Source of the DNA: Bremia lactucae
Taxonomy: Eukaryota; Oomycota; Peronosporomycetes; Peronosporales; Peronosporaceae
Length of the DNA stretch: 64,000 bases
Assembly: GCF_004359215.1 (NCBI RefSeq)
Contig: NC_090615.1
Span: 7,323,457 to 7,387,456 of the forward strand
Direction: 5' to 3'
Position 1 is the stretch's first letter. Each line of letters starts with the position of its first letter. The translations under genes were made by a program, and so were the position numbers. Of the stretch, positions 52,641 through 63,064 are shown piece by piece. The notes under the pieces were generated by a model. That model saw nothing but the letters and a program-made list of their open reading frames with translations. It did no database searches and had not been told where the DNA came from.

Positions 52641-53344
52641 AATGCAGGAGCGCAGTAGGGGCGGGATGTCCTACTGACCTGGACTCTGAAGCTACCCCTA
52701 AGTTTAGAGCTATCGAACAAACAAATAGCATAGTCCCGGACGTCTCGTAATTTTGATTCTCAACCCTGCTGGTCATAGCGCTTGAGTACGAGGCTATGAC
52801 CATGTCATAACCCTTCTTGTGGATTAGAGTGCATAACAGAATTTTGTAAATCTCGCGACTCTAACACAGAGACTGCGTTGTTTAAGTCGCTTCGCCACGA
52901 TGGCAAGTGAGAAGAGGCGACTGTTCGTTAATCAACGGCATAGTCGTGAAAATTTGAAAGATTTCAAGTTGAACTCGCCTACAAGTTTATTGACTTACCC
53001 TGTAGAGATAAGTTCACGGTGCTAGGTATGGAGAGTCCGTATGACCTTGTTCTAGGCATGCCATGGATGGCAAGACACCAACCATGGATAGACTTGCGAT
53101 CACGCGCATTTTTTTGACTCTACGCAGGAGATGTGCTCCTTCGAGAGGCCTATGAAGCTGATGTTGTGTTTAACAAATTTGAGGGTGCGTTGACGGGATG
53201 TCAAACGTCACCAGGCCCTCCACAGAGCCTAGAGCCTGGTGTAGCTGTTAGTGTCCCGTCAGGAAGTCAGATGACACAAAGCCCCGGATAAGCCCTTAGC
53301 GTCGTCTGCAGTGCAAGCAATTTTGCAATCGGCAGCGCGCTTCA
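52641..53344 (+). pseudogene. Family B protease and spacer relic
   Basis: The protease site is destroyed (LLVD followed by a stop, near 52813). The end WQDTNHG (about 53070) parallels WLAKHQPWID at 3570. A short RNase H scrap (53280-53340, like 5335-5400) closes the element and abuts an inverted element at about 53345. Confidence 0.6.
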
Positions 53345-54010
53345 TAGACGACTTGCCTTGTTCCACAATCACCAGGGCTGACAATTGCATCAAGCTTTGC
53401 TTGATACCCTCAAAGGAACGCGTACAATCAGCGTTTCATGACCAATTGACGTTTTTTTACAACAAAGATGAAAGACGTACTGTCAGCTAGGTATAATCGC
53501 GGGAGTATGCGCCGCTAAGCCGAGAAATTTTCGAAGTCCTTTTACATCGACTGGCACAGACCAGTCGGTGATCGCTTGATCGCGGGATCAGGGCGCACAC
53601 AGTGTTTACCCACAATGCACCCAAGAAGTGGTATTTTGCTTTCGGCGAATATCCACTTTTTAAGATTTGCATACAACTTACGCTTTCGCATAAGTGTAAG
53701 AACCTTTCGGACTGGTACGATGTACTTCATGTACTTCAACGTCCAAATTCCTGTTCATGAATCTGCTATGAACGAAGACGTCATCAAAATAACTTGGTGC
53801 GAAATCCAGCACAGATCTCAACAGATTAGTTTCGCATCTGTTAAATGTCGCAGGAGCATAACTAAGCCCTTGTGGCATAACTAGCTACTCGCATAGCATT
53901 CCGCATAGGGCTTATGGCTGTGAACGGGATATCCTGCCCACGCATTACGATTTGAAAAAAACCATCAATCAGATCCATTGGCGAAAAGTAAGTACATCAT
54001 GTCATACCCC
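53345..54010 (-). pseudogene. RT fragment of an inverted family A element
   Basis: Minus-strand RT: MPQGLSYAPATFNRCETNLL, DFAPSYFDDVFVHSRFMNRN (intact YFDD box near 53800), and KCIFAES-like with LLGCIVGKHCVRPDP near 53600. Upstream (54000) lies a C13 tract. It continues into protease and gag on the same strand. Confidence 0.75.
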
Positions 54011-54400
54011 CCCCCCCGGTACGGATTCAGGGAATACATCCTTGAATTCGATCAAATCCTTATAGAAAGAAATTATCTTTAAAGACTCCCATGATTAAAA
54101 CGTAAAACGTTCAATCCGAGTCTTCTCATTGAAGACATTTTATGCTATCGATGACCCGCTGAGAATCACTTCGTTCTCAGGAAATACTATTTTCGACCGA
54201 CTAACGATTACGTACTTGTCATCGGTGACAAGTAAGCAGATCTGCTTGACTTTGCCACTACGCAGATCACGCAAGAACTATCCCGGTTCTAGCGTTGGTA
54301 ATTGAGTTATCTCCGAAGTTAATTTGGAGGTGCTATCAGACCAAGTGTATAAGCGCCTACTGTTGATCCAGTTATACTAAGACATTTATGTCTCAGTTTC
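54011..54400 (-). pseudogene. Pre-RT and protease region of the inverted element
   Basis: The sequence is the reverse of 44240-44600 in content (linker with external-strand motif and AGGCGCTTATACACTTG near 54345). No intact frame. Confidence 0.55.
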
Positions 54401-55500
54401 CGTTTTGAAACTAATTGCTAACGGTACATGGGAACCTTTGACCACAGGTTTCTGGAAACTTATTCCCGCAGAATCTTGGGCACCTATTCCCTCCAGATTT
54501 ATTTGGGGAGTATCCAACCCAACTGCCTTTAGCTGTGGTTGCCCAACCACAGCGAGATTCTCTACGATCGACTCTCTAGTCGACTTAGGACTTTCGCACT
54601 GTCTCTTACAGACAGGCGTCTTAAATTTTCTTGGGTATTCCTAACGAACTTGAGCCTGCATTCTTCTAGCGATTGGCGTCGAATGCAATTGTTCGATGCC
54701 CCACAATCGAGTAGGGGCTTTAGTAGCAATTTATTTGCCACTATACTTTTCAAGGTGATGAGATTAACCTCATCATTAGGGGCAGTTACACACAATGTTT
54801 GTGTGTGAGGAGCAATTTCTTCAAAGGCCTGCAATTTCTTTGACGTTGCTGGATCAGTCGGACGCCCGCACCTACTGACCCACATAGCCCTTGCGATTTC
54901 ACAACAGCGTCGGATCCGCGTCATGCAGTTCCTAGCGGGTGGTCGATAGTTTCGCTCAGTGTTTCTGGGATCCAGGAGCTCAGCTCGAGCCCTAAATTCG
55001 GCACGTGACGGCTAAAGTGTTTGCCTGAGCCGACCTCATTCGACGCAAAAACCAATTTGTCTTGAAGCTTGAGCCCTAAAGCCCAAGATATGGCTCGTCC
55101 GGCTGCAGAAAGCTTCAATGGCGTCCTTTAATTTGACGAACCATCTTAAAAGGGAGTCGCTTATGACTGCAACAAACTTAGAAATTTCTATCTTTAAGCT
55201 TTCGGGTCGACGCGGAAGCGTCGGCCTCCTAGCAGCATGTAAATGCTGCAGTCTCAACAGCACCAACTGTTGAGCACCCTGTTCATTCAACACCTCCGCG
55301 TATTGAGAGCCTTTCTGGTGAAGCAAAGCTACTTTTTCTCGGTCGCGTCGAGTTCATGTTGCATCTACTCGGCTCTATGGCCGCATGTTGTTCATCTGTG
55401 TTCAGAGTGAACAGCATGGTGCGGATAGCCTACGACCAAACTAATGCGTCCGATCGCTCGCCGTTAAAGGTCACTCAAATGAAAGTGAACCTTTCAAGCG
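54401..55500 (-). pseudogene. Gag and protease-like region of the inverted family A element
   Basis: The minus-strand frame at 54562-54924 encodes a Cys/His-poor linker and LKPLLDCGASNNCIRRQSLE, a retropepsin-like site with Cys in the DSG/DCG triad. The frames at 54921-55118 and 55036-55326 hold gag: ISWALGLKLQDKLVF, LRWFVKLKDAIEAFCSR and, upstream, the coil QQLVLLRLQHL. Two frames are needed, so at least one shift exists. A new 5' LTR lies at 55603. Confidence 0.7.
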
Positions 55501-55602
55501 TTGCCTGATAGCCTTCTTGAGAATCTTGGAATCTCCCTTCTTATTCATCCAGCATGTTTATGCTGGAATGAACGTGCGTGGGCCGTTGAACGGACTACGA
55601 AG
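55501..55602 (-). other. Leader of inverted family A element
   Basis: Same leader as at 62040-62100 and 330-370. The last ten bases carrying the primer site are missing here, so the copy lacks a working PBS. Confidence 0.5.
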
Positions 55603-56140
55603 TGTAACGGGGCACCCTTTGCTAGTACTGATAACAATACTGGTCAACCTACAATGATTACAGTAAAGCTGCGGCGCCTCGACAACTTCCCGTACACGGC
55701 GTGCAGAGGAAGGTTCTAAGTAGCTAAGAAGTCTTAGCTACTAAAGGTAAATTCTAAGGCTTTAGAATAGAGAAAAAGTAAAACTGTATTAATATATTAA
55801 GTTCCTACGTAACGATCTTCTATCCGCTACTGACTTTATTATATTGATAACAAACTATGTATGGCGCTTACTTGCGGACCACACAATAGTGTCTTACAAC
55901 GATTTTCGGGGTTGAGTTTAACTTAAATCAACCAATCTATAGAACTAATGTCTTATGGCGTCAATATTACCAAATTTGGTAATTGGAATTATTCAGTCAA
56001 AATTGGTACAGATAATAATTTTGTACTTCTTATTTATTTCCTCTCATAGGATATAATATTAATTATCGCTCTTATAGGATATAGTATTAATTATCTTTAC
56101 TTTAGGAAATATTATTTATGTAACGGGACACCCCGTTACA
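55603..56140 (-). repeat. LTR, family A, 538 bp, minus orientation
   Basis: It starts TGTAACGGGGCACC and ends CACCCCGTTACA. It is nearly the same sequence as 62118-62608 (both contain TGCGGACCACACAAT and GGTTGAGTTTAACTTAAATC-like blocks). It is the 5' LTR of the inverted element whose gag lies at 54.6-55.5 kb. Confidence 0.85.
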
Positions 56141-56383
56141 GCTACCTTAAAAATCTTACTTGACACGTCGTCCACGTGAAGTATCTGTGGGCACCTCATC
56201 TTCACTGTTATCAGTGCAGGTTGGCTAGTACTTAAGCAGTGCTCCTAGATGCCCACTCAATGGTGTATCCTGAAGCTTGGGAAGTATTTTTAGCTTCAGA
56301 TCTGTGTCCTGAGGGACATAATTAAGGGATCACAATGTGACAGTTGATACCATTAAAGTAGCTAAAGCGACTTAGCTTAGCCT
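56141..56383. other. LTR-flank remnants, nothing coding
   Basis: The ATCTTCACTGTTATCAGTGC block (56208-56227) resembles LTR sequence near 51258 and 30755. No gene. Confidence 0.4.
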
Positions 56384-56690
56384 TTAGGTGCGACGGAAGG
56401 GAAACCTTTCGTCCACCGAAGTGATATAACAGCAGGCGACAATGTCCGTCCTGACTGTAGCCCTCCTTAATTCGGAGGCCAATGAGTTCGTAACGCGGTA
56501 TGCCTTCATGGCTGCCAACGGTGACGACTCAACTTGTGCTTTAGCACGAGACACACTTCCTGGTGTCTTGCCTCGAAGTCTGGTCCAAGATAAAGCGTCA
56601 GCCAAGTCAGTCGACTTATCCGGCTTGTATCCAACTTTGAAGTCAGATTCAGAGAAGAATTTCAGCCATTTTGCCATTTTAGGCGAGAGG
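56384..56690 (-). pseudogene. Family B RNase H fragment
   Basis: The minus strand encodes MAKWLKFFSESDFKVGYKPD and KSTDLADALSWTRL, the end of RNase H and the tether, matching 5630-5890 on the other strand. It is followed by plus-strand family A sequence, so a junction lies near 56690. Confidence 0.7.
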
Positions 56691-56699
56691 TGCGGTGAG

Positions 56700-57300
56700 C
56701 TTATAGCGGTCCGCAGTGGTGCGTCGCCAGCGGTTTTGCAATTGGCTGTGCGTTAATGCATTATGACACGGACGGCGCAGATCGCGTCGTCTGCAATCAG
56801 TCGCATCAGCATCAACAAGCTGATCGCAATTACTCAGTGCATGACAAGGAATTTTTTGCCATGAAATATGTTATAGCAAAGTTTAGAGTTTATATCTTGG
56901 GGATAGACCGTTCATTGTTGATATAGACCATTCGTCTTTTCGCACGGCTGTATTGAGTCCCCACCTCTGGCAAAGAATGGCGAGATGGTTGTCTTTCTTC
57001 GCGGAGTATAATTTCTCCGTGGAGTTTAAACCAAGACGACTTAACGTCGTCACTTATGCCCTTTTGCGACGCTGCGCGAAACAACAGTGAGGATAAGCCC
57101 ACTGTTGCAACAATCAATAGTGAGCATGAGCCCACTGCTGCAACAATATGTGTTCTGGCGTCATCAATATTTGACGACGTTGGAAAAGCCTTTAGAAGAT
57201 AAGGCTTCAAAAGGATTGATGGATTGCCTTAGAAATTTATCACAGCGATCCTTGAAAGGTTTGTCGAAATTGTCTCGTTCCTCAACCGATTGATCCATAA
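56700..57300 (+). pseudogene. Family A RNase H relic
   Basis: The pieces are SGASPAVLQLAVR, NYSVHDKEFFAMKYVIAKFR (56830-56890), MARWLSFFAEYNFSVEFKPR and RLNVVTYALL near 56975-57060. Stops and shifts are present. Integrase follows. Confidence 0.75.
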
Positions 57301-57319
57301 CACGCGATGAGTTACTGTA

Positions 57320-58060
57320 TCGCAGAGCCACTGCTGGCGATACACCTCGTGTCGTCATCTCCACCAATAATGATTTGCGTTTACGCGTATTTATGAGTGC
57401 CACGATGCACCAATAAGTGGGCATCGTGGACGCGAGAAGACTTATCTCACGATAAGTTGCGACTTCTACTGGCCAGGCCAGTATAATTTTGTACGCAAGT
57501 ACATTTGGGCTTGCGAAGTTTATCAACGGGTGAAGCCCAGTGCACCATCTAGTGCTTCGTAACAATCTTTATCTGTTTCGGCAGAGTGTTGCCATATCTA
57601 TGGATTTTGCGAACGGATTTTGTCGGAGACGATCACGAGAATAATGGTATTTCTGTGTTTGTTGATCGTTTCAGCAAGATGGTCCATCTTGCTGCTGTCC
57701 CGGAGTCGGTCACAGCCAAAGGCTGTGCTTGTGTCTTTGTTGACCCGATCTTTCGACTCCATGGGTTTCCCCGTGAGCTGGTCTTAAATCGAGACCCAGA
57801 TTCACGGCGAAGTTTGTCAATCTCTGTTCAAATCACTTGAACAACGATAGAAAATGTCAACTTCTGACCATCCTGAAATAGGTGCTCAGAAATAACGTGC
57901 AAATCGTATCCTCGAAGAGGTACTTTGCGGTTACGTCCACAATTTTACGAGTTGGAGCGAGTTCTTGCCAATGACAGAATTTGTCATCAACAATTCAGTG
58001 CATATTTCTACAAAGCATACACCGTTTTTCGTGAACGACCTACGCTATCCGCGTATACGC
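57320..58060 (+). pseudogene. Family A integrase relic
   Basis: The pieces are NDLRLRVFMSATMHQ-like, SGHRGREKTYLT, SCDFYWPGQYNFVRKYIWA (HHCC region), VFVDRFSKMVHLAAVPESVT (57655-57720), RLHGFPRELVLNRDP (57750-57800) and, after a frameshift, QFSAYFYKAYTVFRERPTLS. No intact catalytic triad. Confidence 0.75.
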
Positions 58061-58069
58061 TTTGTTTGA

Positions 58070-58350
58070 GACGTCAAGTACTAATGACGATGGAACAGTT
58101 ATTGTTGCAACAGTGGGCTCATGCTCACTGTTAGTGGTTGCAGCAGTGACCTTATCCTCACTGTTGTTTTGCGCAGCCGGCTCAAAATCGGGCCGGCGCG
58201 AGAAGGCATTAGCAACGACATTCAGTCGTCTTGGTTTATATTACACAGGGAAGTTGTACTTCGAAAAAAAAAGCCAATTATCTCGCCATTCTTTGCGAAA
58301 GGTGTGGACTGTTTACGGCCGCGCATAAAGACGCATGTTCCGTATAAACA
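58070..58350 (-). pseudogene. Inverted RNase H scrap
   Basis: The minus strand carries the RNase H end (EPAAQNN, RRLN-like) similar to 57000-57100. It is flanked by plus-strand integrase on both sides. Confidence 0.5.
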
Positions 58351-58379
58351 ATGAACGGTCTAAGTACGTACGTGCTTGC

Positions 58380-59335
58380 AAAGTTTGTCAACGATTGAAG
58401 CCTAACGCTTCACCTTGTGCTCCGTCACAACATCTGCCGATAAGGCAGAGTGTTGGCAGTCCTTATCGATGGACTTTGTCTTCGGATTGCCCGAAAGACG
58501 ATCACAAGAATGATGGTATTCTTATGTTTGATGACCGTTTCAGCAAGATGGTAAATCTTGTTGCATTTCAGGAGTCGACCACTGCCACAGCATGGGCTCG
58601 TGTCTTTATTGACAATAAATTTCGACTCCATGGTTACCCCGTGAGCTAGTCTAAGATCGAGACCCCACATTTACGGCGACGTTTTGGCAATGTGTATTTA
58701 AATCACTTGAAAACAGTAAGAAACACAAGTTCTGACCATCCAGAAACAGATGTCCAGACAGAACGTGCAAATGGTATCCTCGAAGAAATACTTCGCGGAT
58801 ACGTCCACTCTTTTACGAGTTGGAGCAAGCTCTTGCCGATGGTCGAATTTGCGATCAACAACTCAGTACATGCTTCTACAGAGCATACACCGTCTTTCGC
58901 CATCCGCGTATACACCTTGTTTAAGAGTCACTCTTATTCAAGGGACGGGACTCGCTCGAGCAAAGAACAATCTAGCTCTTGTTCACCACGCATTGACTGT
59001 ATGTTCAATACGAAGGATACCAATGTTGATTTAATCAACATTGAATTGGACAAACTCAGTAATTGCGATAAAGCTACTGCTAACTTTGACAACGATACTG
59101 AAATGTCAGCATCGAAAACAGTAATAAGTGAGAAAAACAATGCTTTCACCAATGAGGAGAATGTCATCTCTGCAGTGCGCACCGGTCGCACTGAAGACAA
59201 ACTCAAAATCGAGTCAGCATGAGCCTCCTTGCTGGCTAGAGAACATTGGTCTGTTTCGTACAAAATTCCGTCGCTGATGCGGTGGACCAACAAAAACAAA
59301 TCAGACAAAAAAGGAGGTTTTTTTATTTACTATCA
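58380..59335 (+). pseudogene. Family A integrase core and linker
   Basis: The pieces are KYVRACKVCQRLKP, LMFDDRFSKMVNLVAFQEST, DHPETDVQTERANGILEEIL (the E of the catalytic triad) and FAINNSVHASTEHTPSFAIR. An open linker runs to 59222 (NTKDTNVDLINIELDKLSN, SEKNNAFTNEENVISAVRTG). This is the best copy of the linker, with 176 codons open from 58692. The C-terminal domain is missing. Confidence 0.8.
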
Positions 59336-59830
59336 ATGATCTTGTCCTACTGGCTACGATACACCTGGTATCAGATCGATCTCGTTTCGAGTGCCTTTAT
59401 CATAAGGCAACTCGCATGGTATCGAATCAGAAAACACATCGTTAAATTCGATCAAATCCTTACATGAGATTTGTCTCTAACGGTTTCCAAGATTGAGACG
59501 TAAACGTTCAATTCGAGTCTTCTTATTGAGGACAGTTTCTGCCATTGATGAGCTGATGAGAATCCGTTCGTTCTCAAAAAATACTATTGACGGCCAAATG
59601 TTAGCCACGTACTTGTCATCTTGTGACAAGTATGTGACTTTGCCACAACAGATCTTGGCACTTGAGTTATCTCAAAAGTTAATTTCGGAGGCGCTATCAG
59701 ATCAAGTGTATAAGCTCCTACGCTTGTTTTAAGCTATTTAATGTCTCAGGTTTATTTTAAAAATATTTTAAAGGTTCCTAGGGATTTCGTCCTTCAGGTT
59801 TTTGAGGACTTATTTCCTCAAGTTGTATGG
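59336..59830 (-). pseudogene. Protease to pre-RT region, inverted
   Basis: Matches the 44320-44520 stretch on the opposite strand (LVTDDDKYVANI-like). It abuts integrase on the plus strand at about 59336. Confidence 0.5.
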
Positions 59831-60335
59831 GACTTATTCTCTTATTTATTTCGGATATTCATACTCGGATTTACACTGTACTAAGAAGATAATATTCAGC
59901 TTACAAAAGGTCTGTAACTGACGTCTGTAATTTATATCTTATATTGCAATTATTTATACACTGTTTCGCAAGTTATTGCCATGATACGTGGTCCTGGCGT
60001 CCCAAGCATATCCCGACCCGACCTCTTTCGAGATAAAGTCGCAAGTTATTTGTGCTGAATCCATACTGCTTCAAACTGATAATTCTCATCTTTAAGGTCA
60101 TTGCAAATGGTGGCGGAATCGGATCGGGAGATACATTGCTCAATGAATTTGCATGTATAAAGATTCCTGTCTAAGAAACCAACCTCTTTGTTTGAGTGTA
60201 AATGTGGAGCTGTTACTTATTTTTTATATGTATTCCTAAACCTCTTAATAGTGTGCATTTTACATATAGCGCGGTCGTTTCACTGACTTCGTAGCCGCGA
60301 ACAGTCGCCCATCACCGAAACTCCTCCACTGTCAT
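59831..60335. other. Unassigned AT-rich sequence
   Basis: No frame or repeat recognised. Confidence 0.3.
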
Positions 60336-61190
60336 GTAAGCCACATAAAAACCATTTTATTTTTCTTCAACAAAGAAGAAATATGTACTGTCATTTCTGC
60401 ATAATTGCGGGAGTACTTATAAAAGTACGCCGCTAAGCCGACAAACTTACGAAGTCCCTTTACATCGACTGGCACAGGCCAGTTGGTGATCGCCTTGATC
60501 TCTTGCGGATCACGGCGCTCACCGTGGTTACCCACGATGTACTCGAGAAGTGTTATTCGCTTGCAGCGAATATACACTTCTTAAGATTTGCATACAAGTT
60601 ATGCTTACGCATAAGTGTAAGAAGCTTTCGGACGTGGGTACGATGTACTTCAACGTCCGACTTCCTATTCATGGCTCTGCTATTAACGAACACGTCAATT
60701 AACTTGGTGCAAAATCACGCACCGACTTAACAGATTAGTACACATCTATTGATTGTTGCAGGGGCATTACTAAGCCTCTGTGACATAAGTGTTCACTCCC
60801 ATAGCATTCCGCTTGGGGTGCTTACTGTTGTGAAGGGAGTATTCTGTTCACGCGTAAGGATCTGATACAATCCATCCATCAAATCCATTGACAAAAAGAT
60901 GCTACTCTTTGACAAACAATCAAAATTACGTCTTTTCGTGGTATTGGCGTTTGAGCCGGTACCGTTGCAGCGTTCAATTTATTAAACGCATGCACAATCC
61001 GCCCTCGTCATGTTGCTTTACGCACACCGAAGGTCGAAGAGCTATGTGGAGGGGGGTGATCGGCAAAAATTTGTCCATCGCTAATACTTGTCACGAGGCA
61101 ATGGCCTCAGCTTCATGAGACAGTATTCCGAACCTGGAAATAGGTCGATTTCGTGTCGAGAGCCTTTATCCTAAGGCAACTCGCACAGTT
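60336..61190 (-). pseudogene. Family A RT relic, minus strand
   Basis: The pieces are YIVGNHGERRDPQEIKAITN, WPVPVDVKGLRKFVGLAAYF (60400-60560), then up to 61180 the palm in several frames. Stops are common, and the YxDD box is not intact in the reading I can follow. Confidence 0.65.
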
Positions 61191-61600
61191 CGAATTCAGG
61201 GAATACATCCTTGAATTCGATCAAATCCTTATATAAGGATCGATTAGCAAGATTGAGACAAAACACTCAATCCGAGTCTTCTCATTGAGGACATTTTCTT
61301 CCGTCGATGAACGGCTGCGAATCCGTTCGTTTTCCGAAAATAAATACTATTGCCGACTGAATATCGGCCACGTATTTGTCATCTGTGACAAGTACGAAGA
61401 TCTGTTTGTCTTAGCCACTACGCTGATCACGCAAGAACTGTTTCGGTTTTAGCGTTGACAATTGAGTTATCTCCTAAGTTAACTTCGGAGGCGCTATCAG
61501 ATTAAGTGTATAAGCGCCTACACTTAATCTATTGTTTACCGAGACATTTAATGTCACAGTTTCCTCTTCGGAACTTATTTCCAAAGCTGAGCTCGGCCGT
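61191..61600 (-). pseudogene. Pre-RT and protease scrap, minus strand
   Basis: Same sequence as 54030-54400, with the external motif near 61490 (GCGCTATCAGATTAAGTGTA). It continues the RT piece upstream. Confidence 0.55.
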
Positions 61601-61679
61601 AGGCGGGCAGCCGTTAGCGCCGTGTTGTTCGCTCTACGAATATACAATCAACATGCGGCTATAGCCGGGTTCATACAAC

Positions 61680-61900
61680 ATGAACTCGACGGGTTAGAAA
61701 AGTAACCTTGCTTCACCAGCAAGCCTCTCAACACGAAAAGGTGTTGAGAGAACAGGGTGCTCAACAGTTTGAACTGTTGAGACAAGAAATTTACATGCTA
61801 CTAGCGGGCCGACACTTTCACGTCGACCCGGAAGCTAAAATATCGAAATCGCTAAGTTTGAGGAGGACACTCCCAAATTAAACTTGAGAGAATAGATCCC
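61680..61900 (+). pseudogene. Family A gag N-terminal scrap
   Basis: The plus strand encodes a coil with VLREQGAQQFELLRQE and HFHVDPEAK, similar to the gag start at 1-227. The orientation is opposite to the LTR at 62118. Confidence 0.55.
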
Positions 61901-61979
61901 CATGATTCTGCAGGAATAAGTTCCCAGAAACCTGTGGTCAAAGGTTCCCAGATACCTTCGATCGCTCTCCGTTCTAGGG

Positions 61980-62117
61980 TCACTAAAATTATTGAACATT
62001 TGTCGCGTTGCGTGATAGCCTTCTTGAGAGGCGTGGAATCTCCTCCTTTTTATCTAACATGTCAATGCTGGATGGAACATGCGTAGGCCGTTGAACGGAC
62101 TACGAAGTGCTACCAGG
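61980..62117 (-). other. Leader with primer binding site
   Basis: The TGGTAGCAC primer site is at about 62108-62116 on the minus strand, next to the LTR. The site is preserved, unlike at 55603. Confidence 0.5.
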
Positions 62118-62608
62118 TGTAATAGGGCACCTTTTGCCAGTACTGATTACAGTACTAGTCAACCAACGCAAATCACAGTAAATGTGGGGTGCCTCGGCTA
62201 CTTCACGTACACGACGTGCAGAGGAAGGTTCTAAGGTAGCTAAGAAGTCTTAACTTCTACAGGTAAATTCTAAGGCTTTAGAATAGAAAAAAGTTAAATT
62301 GTATTAATATATTAAGTTCCTACGTTACGATCTTCTATCCGCTACTGACTTTATTATATCAATCACAAACTATGTGTGGCGCTTACTTGCGGACCACACA
62401 ATCGAGTCTTATAACGATTTTCGGGTTGATTGAATCTTAAATCAACCAATCAATAGAACTAATGTCTTATTGCGTCAATATTACCAAATTTGGTAATTGG
62501 AATTATTCAGTCAAAATTGGTACCGATAATAATTTTGTACTTCTTTAATTTTATCCTCTCATAGAATATTATATTAATTATCTCTCTTATAGGATATCGT
62601 ATTTATGT
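62118..62608 (-). repeat. LTR, family A, truncated at the gene border
   Basis: It starts TGTAATAGGGCACC and follows the LTR at 55603-56140 closely, but stops at TTATGTAG (about 62608) before the CCCCGTTACA end. Host-like sequence follows. Confidence 0.75.
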
Positions 62609-63064
62609 AGCTGCACACATCTGTTTTCAAAATATTAATAACTACGAAATAATGGCGAAGATGCTCGTGTAACATTCCAACCGAATTTACTGTCATTCGT
62701 TTGGAAGTGTTTTTTTATAATTACGTATTTAGCTAAAAGAATAGAAGTAGGATTTTATACAGCCTTCAATGTGGAAGCTCTAAGTGACCTTTAAAACTTT
62801 CTTTACCTCTCACTGTACTCGTTCGTCAGTATCTTCGTCATGTTTGCGTTTGTTGCACTGCGTTTCGGATTCGAAGTTGAAATTTTACATCGATTAGCTT
62901 GAACATATAAATATATGAACATAAAATCTTAAGATCTGGTGACATAATAATTAATTGCGTAAGAATTCCCGAACACTATGTCCACAACAAGACTGGATAC
63001 GGAACACTTCTAAATCGTTTCCTATTTCTTTATTACGCATTAAATTCTACTCAGTCAGATCGAT
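62609..63064. promoter_or_regulatory. Upstream region of island 3
   Basis: No conserved frame or exact promoter motif. It is the likely promoter of the membrane protein gene at 63065, only about 450 bp from the LTR. Confidence 0.4.

Noticed and set aside
54001..54020. C13 tract; also G10 near 24094 and C9 near 10460
   Set aside because: Simple homopolymers inside repeats; no function inferred.
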